The notes beneath the pieces are model-generated. The model was not told where the DNA came from. It made no database searches and saw nothing but the letters and a program-made list of their open reading frames with translations. A DNA stretch of 64,000 nt. Source: Paragonimus skrjabini miyazakii. Its lineage: Eukaryota > Platyhelminthes > Trematoda > Plagiorchiida > Troglotrematidae. Below are positions 60,462-64,000 of this stretch, one piece after another. The stretch is taken from contig JTDE01002247.1 in NCBI GenBank assembly GCA_014338405.1, positions 6,554 through 70,553 of the forward strand, given 5' to 3'. Numbering within the stretch: the first letter of the stretch is position 1; the number at the start of each line of letters is the position of its first letter. Made by a program: the position numbers and the translations under genes.

Positions 60462-63033
60462 CCTTTGACATTGCTACGTCAAGTTTCATAACGTTTTTCT
60501 GCCCATTAACTCAAACCGGTACAGTATTTTTTAAGTTTAACATGTGCCCTTTGCAGAAGCCTAAGTGTCATGCACTCTGATTTTTTCAGTGAAGAAACCA
60601 AGAGTTTGTGATCCTTAGTCGAGATTGCCTGTTCACAATGCATATTTGTCAAATCCTTCTTTCGAGGATTTTGTGGAAGAAAGATCAAGCCATATTAGCT
60701 GTACCACTTCTGGGTCCCCTGGCTTAACTGCAATCATATTGGACTACTGATCGAACTACTGAGTCATAATGTGCAATTGCTGTTCCCAATAGTTCCATGT
60801 ATTTAGCGCTAACTACCATATTTACACCCAGCTCTAAGACACCATTTGCCTCATGGATTACTAAATTGGACGCATATCGCAAAAAAAGCCCAGAAATAGA
60901 TGATTAACGTGGTTACCCATCCATCGCAAATGCGATAATGCCTTCATTTCCTGTAAAAACTGGCAATCCCTTCACAACTCACGCCTCTGCATTTCTGTTG
61001 GGTGTTTATAATAAAGCCAGTACTCACGGAAACGGTCTTCATGGTTCGAACTACCTTCTATTCTTGCTTCAGAGATTTTCTCGTTTTTTCTTAGTTAGGT
61101 TAAAATGGACTCCTGTAAGGCATTTTGGGCGTCTATCAAATGTTTCCGAGAAATTGTACTGGGTTATTTCAATCAAAACACTGGACTGTAACCATCGGAA
61201 TCGATCGCCCAAAAACCGCCAACTACTTTGATTCTTTCGCCAATCTTAATTACAAACTACGGATATTAAAATCGCCCTGACGGATAAATGGTCCCAGATC
61301 AACTCGGGTGAAACATCAAACATTCTATTCACGTCGTATTACGGTGTTTATCGAGGATATTACCCGATACTTTCGACGCATTAATGAACCGACTTACCAA
61401 ATCTGTCGGTTTGTTTACAGAAGTGATGCCACTAGGTTCGAACATCTGGAATATGTTTGCCTGGACGGTTCCCTTAGACCGGCTTTGGTTTTCTGCTGAT
61501 AACTGGCCAAATGACGAGTTAGGATGCACAACTCAAAGTCAGATCAAAAGTTTCATTGTTGACAAGACTGTTGTGAAGAAAGTAAGAGAGTGCTCATTTT
61601 GACTAAACTCAACTGCATGGACTGATAGTGAGTTGCCTTTCACTACAAATTCATACAAGTGCGTTTCTGTTTCTGACCTATTACTATCAACCAGATCATC
61701 CAACAACATCCATTTGAACAATATCTCAGATGTACAGCATACATTGTTTTTGGATTTACGATTATTTTTGGTGTGTATTAGAACTTAATAAGGCTGACTG
61801 GTGCACCAGCATCGTAAAGAAAGTTGTACTTCGTTCTATCAACTAACAGATCTGTATAAATCTTTCCTCGACTGCTTGTGTCGTCAACATCCTTAATGAT
61901 CGGTTGTTTGACGCAATCACATTTGGCCGTGGGTCCAGCGCGGACACCTATACAGAAACCATAAATGGATCATTTTGTTGACTGCGCAAAATAAGTTGTT
62001 TTAGTCAACTACTCAGCAAAAAATCTTCATTAACATGTTTATGTGACAAATTGTCGTCTTCTTGTGTTCACGGGTGTTAATATCATTCTTGTGACAGTTT
62101 TTGAATGTTGAAAGTCGTGTTGCCATGATTGTCTTTCGAATGCTGAGTACGGTCTTTGTTATTGGCCTACACATAGGCAGTCACAAAGTATTAAACCTGA
62201 ACAAACACCTGCAACGAATAAACCTGTTGTTCAATGAATACTTGCTGCTTCTAATTGTTTAGAAAAAAAATGAAATTTTTTCAAAGAAATTATTCACTCC
62301 ATGTGAATAATTTTCTGCAAAGCTTAACACATTGTCGTTTTTATGTTTTGGCTTATCTAAGTTGACGTTGAATCTAAAAGCTTTAAAACACATCTCTGTC
62401 TGAGTTTTTGACTAAATGAAGAAACACTGTCAAATAAACTTGTTTTGATATTTCTGACAAATTTGTCACGATCTCAAAATCAGTATATTTTTGTTTCCAC
62501 GAGCTCTATATTGCTAGAAGTTAGTTTGTGGTCTTCCTATCCAGCTGCTCCTTGAAACAGTTCCCATATTCAACTTGATCCTGTTAACAACCTATTTCTG
62601 GTCTTTTGACAAAAAACTCCGTATGCTGGAACGATTGTCAGTGTTTTGTCCAGTAACCAGTAAACTGGCCACAGTTTAAAAACACCAATCAATAATAACG
62701 CCGTGGCATAAAATGTACTGAATGTTATGCAATTTTTTCGGCGACCAGGTTCTCTGTTGAACTCTGTCCTTACACTATAAAGTCTCACAAAGTCCTCTTT
62801 GGTACCAAATCCTCAAATGTGTAAATACTACTCCTCTGAAAATAGAATCTTTCCAACACAGAACGTGTTAGTCAACTTTGGAGTTGCAGTAGAAGTTGTA
62901 TATTTGTAAGGTCTGTTTGATTTATGAATGCGTAAGGGATAGCCTGATCCCTCACCTGACGCAATACTATTGATTACTATTAAAGAAATCCATATAAATC
63001 CCAATTCATTGTGTTTCAGAGTCAGATACCAAC
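60462..63033. other. No gene recognised
   Basis: Frames of 60-97 codons (for example 60,938-61,231 and 61,308-61,602 plus) have no recognisable domain. No structured repeat was seen. Confidence 0.5.
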
Positions 63034-63129
63034 ATGTCTGTACTCTCGTTACTCGCTTTGTGTACTCTTTTTTTTCTGTTCACTCACTTCTTCAGCATGA
63101 TCGAATTCCCTACCGCTAGACAGAGATAG
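63034..63129 (+). CDS. Possible short ORF with signal-peptide-like sequence
   Basis: A 31-codon frame starting ATGTCTGTACTC: a short N-region, a hydrophobic core LSLLALCTLFFLF, then a polar end ENDING in arginines (residues 24-31 EFPTARQR). It lies 15 bases after TTGTGTTTCAG, a 3' splice-site-like string, and has a good start context (ACCAACATG). It could be a signal-peptide exon of a secreted protein, a pattern common in fluke genes, but no in-frame donor was seen before the stop. Chance is possible. Confidence 0.25.
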   Translation: MSVLSLLALCTLFFLFTHFFSMIEFPTARQR

Positions 63130-64000
63130 GAATGTATAGGGAAAGGTCTCTCATGATCCAAACCAGAAAGCCATACGTGTTATTTTAACACTGGAAACAC
63201 GTTTCCAGACATGTCTCATTCCTAAATCCGATTACCCAACAATTGTGAAACGACCGTATGGTATCTTGAACAGATACATGAAAATGCACGTACCGCTGAC
63301 AGCATCTAAGAGAAGAAAGATTTGAGTGGGATTACAGGGCTTACATAACACAAAAGGAACCAGTGGAAGTGATCTAAAGGCGCTACTTCTCTCATTCATT
63401 TCTGGAAGATCAAATTTGTGTAAATGTTTGTCAAATCATGGGTAAACTGAAAGTGAAAGCAACATCATTTCTGCTCAGACTGTTTTGTATCAAGTCTTCT
63501 TGAAATTTGTCTCTTGATGTCTTGAAGTTTGCGTGCAATCACTCCATCTACGAGCTCACAGGGTAACAAAAACTCTTGAGAAGGAGCGTCAGAAAGATTC
63601 TTCGATTTGAAAAGTGACCCAAATAGCTATTTTCTGGACGCCTTTGTTTATCAATATGTCTCAGTGCTCATCGTTTAAAATCCTGCACTAATGACTGATC
63701 GGCTAACACTCACGTGCATTCAAAGCAGCAGACTTAATAGACCATGACGGGAAAACCGGTGGCCAGATTGTTTGTTTTTGCGCTGAACTACCACATTCTT
63801 TTCGTATCCAACAAATTCGGGTTGCTCTTTTATCCTTCATGCCAAAAGTTTATTTGGTTACACAATGACTGATGTGCCTGCTTAATTGAACAGCCTTAGT
63901 CTATAGGTTATTTCAAAGAGTCCAAAAGATAGTTACGATGTCTATTCACAAGATACCTTGACAAGTTGAATAGTACTCGTATCAGGTTGTGTGTAAACCT
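63130..64000. other. No gene recognised
   Basis: AT-rich, no frame or repeat of note to the window end. Confidence 0.5.

Noticed and set aside
61308..61602. Overlapping frames suspected of being Gypsy or BEL pol remnants
   Set aside because: No RT, RNase H or integrase signature could be matched.
1..64000. CRISPR arrays, rRNA genes, bacterial operons or phage modules
   Set aside because: No regularly spaced direct repeats, no rRNA-like blocks and no long intronless genes; the content is eukaryotic.

Overview
This looks like a piece of a flatworm (platyhelminth) nuclear genome, most likely a trematode. It has one clearly recognisable host gene, split by a very long intron. The rest is mostly old, broken retrotransposons of the kinds that crowd fluke genomes: RTE-type LINEs, CR1-type LINEs, Penelope-like elements (PLEs), one Gypsy LTR element and a tRNA-derived SINE. 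There is no operon structure and no bacterial or organelle feature. Genus and species cannot be fixed from this window. A 100-base run of N at 34,665-34,764 shows it is an assembled scaffold.

Layout. 0-1.9 kb: a minus-strand PLE with RT and GIY-YIG regions. 3.7-5.0 kb: two RTE 3' fragments ending at a TA microsatellite. 5.3-6.0 kb: two minus-strand copies of a tRNA-derived SINE, one enclosed by a 27-bp inverted repeat. 6.29-15.01 kb: the host gene, a HAD-family phosphatase closest to pseudouridine-5'-phosphatase (PUDP/HDHD1). It has exons at 6,292-6,720 and 14,731-15,012 joined in phase 0, predicting 236 residues. Its 8,010-bp intron holds a decayed Gypsy element, an RTE 3' half, an RTE tail and a possible chain of three small same-strand exons.

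15.6-19.0 kb: the longest RTE copy, with an endonuclease cut short and a frameshifted RT that keeps its YADD box. 20.7-24.0 kb: a minus-strand RTE fused to a PLE fragment, next to a 51-bp inverted repeat. 25.3-26.4 kb: minus-strand remnants resembling an NHL/YWTD-type beta-propeller gene with a possible poly(A) signal. 27.4-28.5 kb: plus-strand CR1-like LINE. 30.3-30.7 kb: PLE fragment. 33.4-34.1 kb: minus-strand CR1-like 3' end. 34.8-35.2 kb: minus-strand PLE fragment at the assembly gap. 44.8-46.4 kb: plus-strand PLE. 55.0-55.3 kb: a SINE copy with a perfect 12-bp target-site duplication.

The remaining 24-64 kb is mainly AT-rich sequence without long reading frames. I found a few possible isolated exons there, all low confidence. 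The only likely working gene with both ends visible is the PUDP homologue. I did not find a new multi-gene system. The more unusual signals are the chimeric RTE/PLE reading frame, the SINE copies that lost different promoter parts, the inverted repeats, and the possible unrecognised exons.
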